Shown: one piece after another, positions 5,805 through 6,804 of the stretch
How the letters are laid out: each line of letters begins with the position of its first letter
Numbering within the stretch: position 1 is the first letter of the stretch
Assembly (NCBI RefSeq): GCF_943913695.1
Contig: NZ_CALTZE010000166.1
Coordinates: 1-6,804 of the forward strand
DNA length: 6,804 nucleotides
Origin: an uncultured Marmoricola sp.
GTDB lineage: Bacteria > Actinomycetota > Actinomycetes > Propionibacteriales > Nocardioidaceae
Reading direction: 5' to 3'
Notes under the pieces: generated by a model
Database searches by the model: none
Seen by the model: the letters and a program-made list of their open reading frames with translations, nothing else
What the model was told of the DNA's origin: nothing
Made by a program: the position numbers and the translations under genes

Positions 5805-5837
5805 CCGGCGATCACTGAGCGCAATCGAAGTCGCCGG
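5805..5837. promoter_or_regulatory. Inverted repeat in the divergent intergenic region
   Basis: CCGGCGA (5805-5811) and TCGCCGG (5831-5837) form a 7-bp inverted repeat with a 19-bp spacer, between the divergent 126-aa and tandem-HTH genes. GCAATCG also occurs twice (5821 and 5837). The layout suits an operator for the HTH protein; the high GC content makes chance matches common. Confidence 0.3.
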
Positions 5838-5880
5838 CAATCGCGCCGGCCCGGCGAGCAGGCCACGGCAGCGTGGACAC

Positions 5881-5886
5881 TATGGT
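5881..5886 (+). promoter_or_regulatory. Candidate -10 box of the tandem-HTH gene
   Basis: TATGGT fits the actinobacterial -10 pattern TANNNT and would start transcription near 5893, just before the ATG at 5896. That implies a nearly leaderless mRNA, in keeping with the lack of a ribosome binding site. No clear -35 box is seen. Confidence 0.3.
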
Positions 5887-5889
5887 CTG

Positions 5890-6351
5890 ATGCTGATGAG
5901 CTCCGGCGTCGATCCCACGGCACTGCGGGCAGCCCGGGAGAGGCTGGGCCTGACCCAGCACCAACTCGCGCGCCTGGTCGGCGTGGCCGGCGGCGAACGC
6001 ATCTCGCGCTGGGAGCTCGGCCTCGACGAGCCGAGGCCCGACTCGCTGGCACGCCTGGCGGATGTACTCAAGACGGCCGTCGTCGAGCTTCTTGACGTGG
6101 ACCCGGAACGCCGCGACCTACGAGCCCTTCGCTATTGTGCCGGGCTCTCTGCGGCCGAGGTTGCCCGCGCGACCCACATCTCGGCTCGGAGCTACGCACG
6201 CTGGGAGTCAGGCTGCTGGGCGCGACCGCCCAGCGCGGACAACCTCCGCGCGATCGCGCGAACACTCAACGTCTCGATAGGCGACGTACGTGAGGCGCTC
6301 GACCTCGCCCAGCGCGTCGAGCGGTCCCGTCACTCCCGCCCCGAGGCATAG
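5890..6351 (+). CDS. Regulator with two tandem XRE-type HTH domains
   Basis: A DNA-binding protein of 151-153 aa, almost certainly a transcriptional regulator. Counting from the ATG at 5896, the first Cro/C1 domain spans about 8-67 (RERLGLTQHQLARLVGV, then ISRWELG, then LARLADVLKTAVVELL). The second spans about 73-137 (LRYCAGLSAAEVARATHIS, then YARWESG, then LRAIARTLNVSIGDVREAL). Both carry the xxxRWExG signature of the family, so both look functional. One chain with two HTHs could bind a full operator as a monomer or a longer site as a dimer. Starts at 5890 and 5896 are both in frame and neither has a ribosome binding site; the candidate -10 at 5881 favours 5896. The frame is open further upstream, but that part reads through the divergent gene. 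Its 3' end overlaps the ArsR-type gene by 22 bp. Confidence 0.88.
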   Translation: MLMSSGVDPTALRAARERLGLTQHQLARLVGVAGGERISRWELGLDEPRPDSLARLADVLKTAVVELLDVDPERRDLRALRYCAGLSAAEVARATHISARSYARWESGCWARPPSADNLRAIARTLNVSIGDVREALDLAQRVERSRHSRPEA

Positions 6352-6647
6352 CGCGCCCACAACTCGGCCCACTCGGCGACCTTGGCGCGGTCCGTGCGCC
6401 ACAGCACGGTCTGCCCGCGACGCCTACCCGGGTCGACGTCAGTCGTCACGAGGTTGTGCTGCTCGAGGACCACCAAGTGCCGGTGAATGCTGCCCACGTG
6501 CACACCGATCCGCTCAGCCAAGTCGTGCGCGGTCAACTGGCTTTGCGCCAGGCTGCGCAAGATTTCCGTGCGCACATTGTTGCCGATGATGTCGATGGCG
6601 GAGAGCACGTCGTCGGGCATGTCTCCGGGCATTGACAGTCGTGGCAC
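6330..6647 (-). CDS. ArsR-type winged-helix transcriptional regulator
   Basis: A protein of 100-105 aa, the usual size of ArsR/SmtB-type repressors. Counting from the GTG at 6647, residues about 15-75 form the winged helix: NNVRTEILRSLAQ, then TAHDLAERIGVHVGSIHRHLVVLEQ split as helix-turn-recognition helix, then a wing with GRRRGQTVLWRTD. The C-terminal helix is Trp/Ala-rich (VAEWAELWARY). No cysteine is present, so it is not a thiol metal sensor of the classic type and its signal is unknown. Starts at 6647 (GTG), 6632 (ATG) and 6620 (ATG) are all possible and none has a strong ribosome binding site; the conserved core is in all three. It is convergent with the tandem-HTH gene, overlapping it by 22 bp. 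Confidence 0.85.
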   Translation of the reverse strand: MPRLSMPGDMPDDVLSAIDIIGNNVRTEILRSLAQSQLTAHDLAERIGVHVGSIHRHLVVLEQHNLVTTDVDPGRRRGQTVLWRTDRAKVAEWAELWARYASGRE

Positions 6648-6687
6648 GCCCGCATTCTGCCCGAGTTGGCAACCCCTGTCGCTTTCG

Positions 6688-6714
6688 CATTTAGTGAGTT
6701 AGAGTCGATGTCAG
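6688..6714 (-). promoter_or_regulatory. Weak promoter candidate for the ArsR-type gene
   Basis: On the minus strand CTGACA (6714-6709) precedes TAAATG (6693-6688) with a 15-bp spacer, shorter than the usual 16-19. It lies in the most AT-rich patch of this end of the window, about 40 nt before the gene. Confidence 0.25.
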
Positions 6715-6804
6715 GCCGGGCTCCGTCGCGTAACAGGAGTCATTTCGGGTGGTAAGAGTCCCCGGGAGTGGTGGGGTTTGAGGGCTGGCGGCGCGGCGTG
6801 AAGA
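6715..6804. other. Right end of window, no assignable gene
   Basis: No gene can be supported. A minus-strand frame is open from the window edge to a TAA at 6691-6693 (about 37 codons) and might be the tail of an outside gene. On the plus strand a 15-codon frame starts at 6708, and AGGAG at 6735-6739 precedes a GTG at 6749 that reads only 10 codons. None of these is convincing. Confidence 0.4.

Noticed and set aside
5515..5889. N-terminal extension of the tandem-HTH frame
   Set aside because: It is antisense to the 126-aa gene and low-complexity; the HTH domain begins just after the ATGs at 5890 and 5896.
1..6804. tRNA, rRNA or CRISPR array
   Set aside because: No cloverleaf, rRNA-like conserved stretch or regularly spaced direct repeats with spacers were seen; the repeats present are short and mostly within coding sequence.

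Overview
The window is high-GC DNA with G/C-biased third codon positions, GTG starts and GTGA stop/start overlaps. This points to an actinomycete-type (Actinobacteria) genome; the genus cannot be read from it. No rRNA, tRNA, CRISPR array or housekeeping gene is visible, so this looks like an accessory or mobile region.

Bases 4875 down to 1 hold a six-gene, closely spaced set on the minus strand that looks like one operon. In transcription order it encodes: a 76-aa helical protein; a 241-aa coiled-coil-like protein (GTGA overlap with the first); a 97-aa protein; a complete tyrosine recombinase with all six catalytic residues; a 128-aa Cro/C1-type helix-turn-helix protein; and a very large protein (601 codons, cut by the window start). 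The large protein has 14 CxxC knuckles, i.e. seven zinc ribbons, followed by a region resembling the core-binding domain of tyrosine recombinases. The integrase, HTH and zinc-ribbon genes look like a paired-recombinase mobile module, loosely like the two-recombinase-plus-helper layout of Tn554-type transposons. The three upstream genes have no function I recognise and may be partners or cargo.

Bases 4876-5358 carry no convincing gene. They hold a perfect 12-bp palindrome beside the first gene's ribosome binding site, two hairpins, and an open stretch that may be a decayed gene.

Bases 5359-6647 form a small regulatory cluster: an unrecognised 126-aa protein (minus), a divergent protein with two tandem XRE-type HTH domains (plus), and a convergent ArsR-type winged-helix regulator (minus) whose 3' end overlaps the tandem-HTH gene by 22 bp. 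Bases 6648-6804 hold no gene that can be established.

A likely working model, by inference: the integrase and the large zinc-ribbon protein act together in DNA recombination, the HTH_26-like protein controls or assists them, and the regulators at the right govern neighbouring expression. The element's ends and target site are not visible here.
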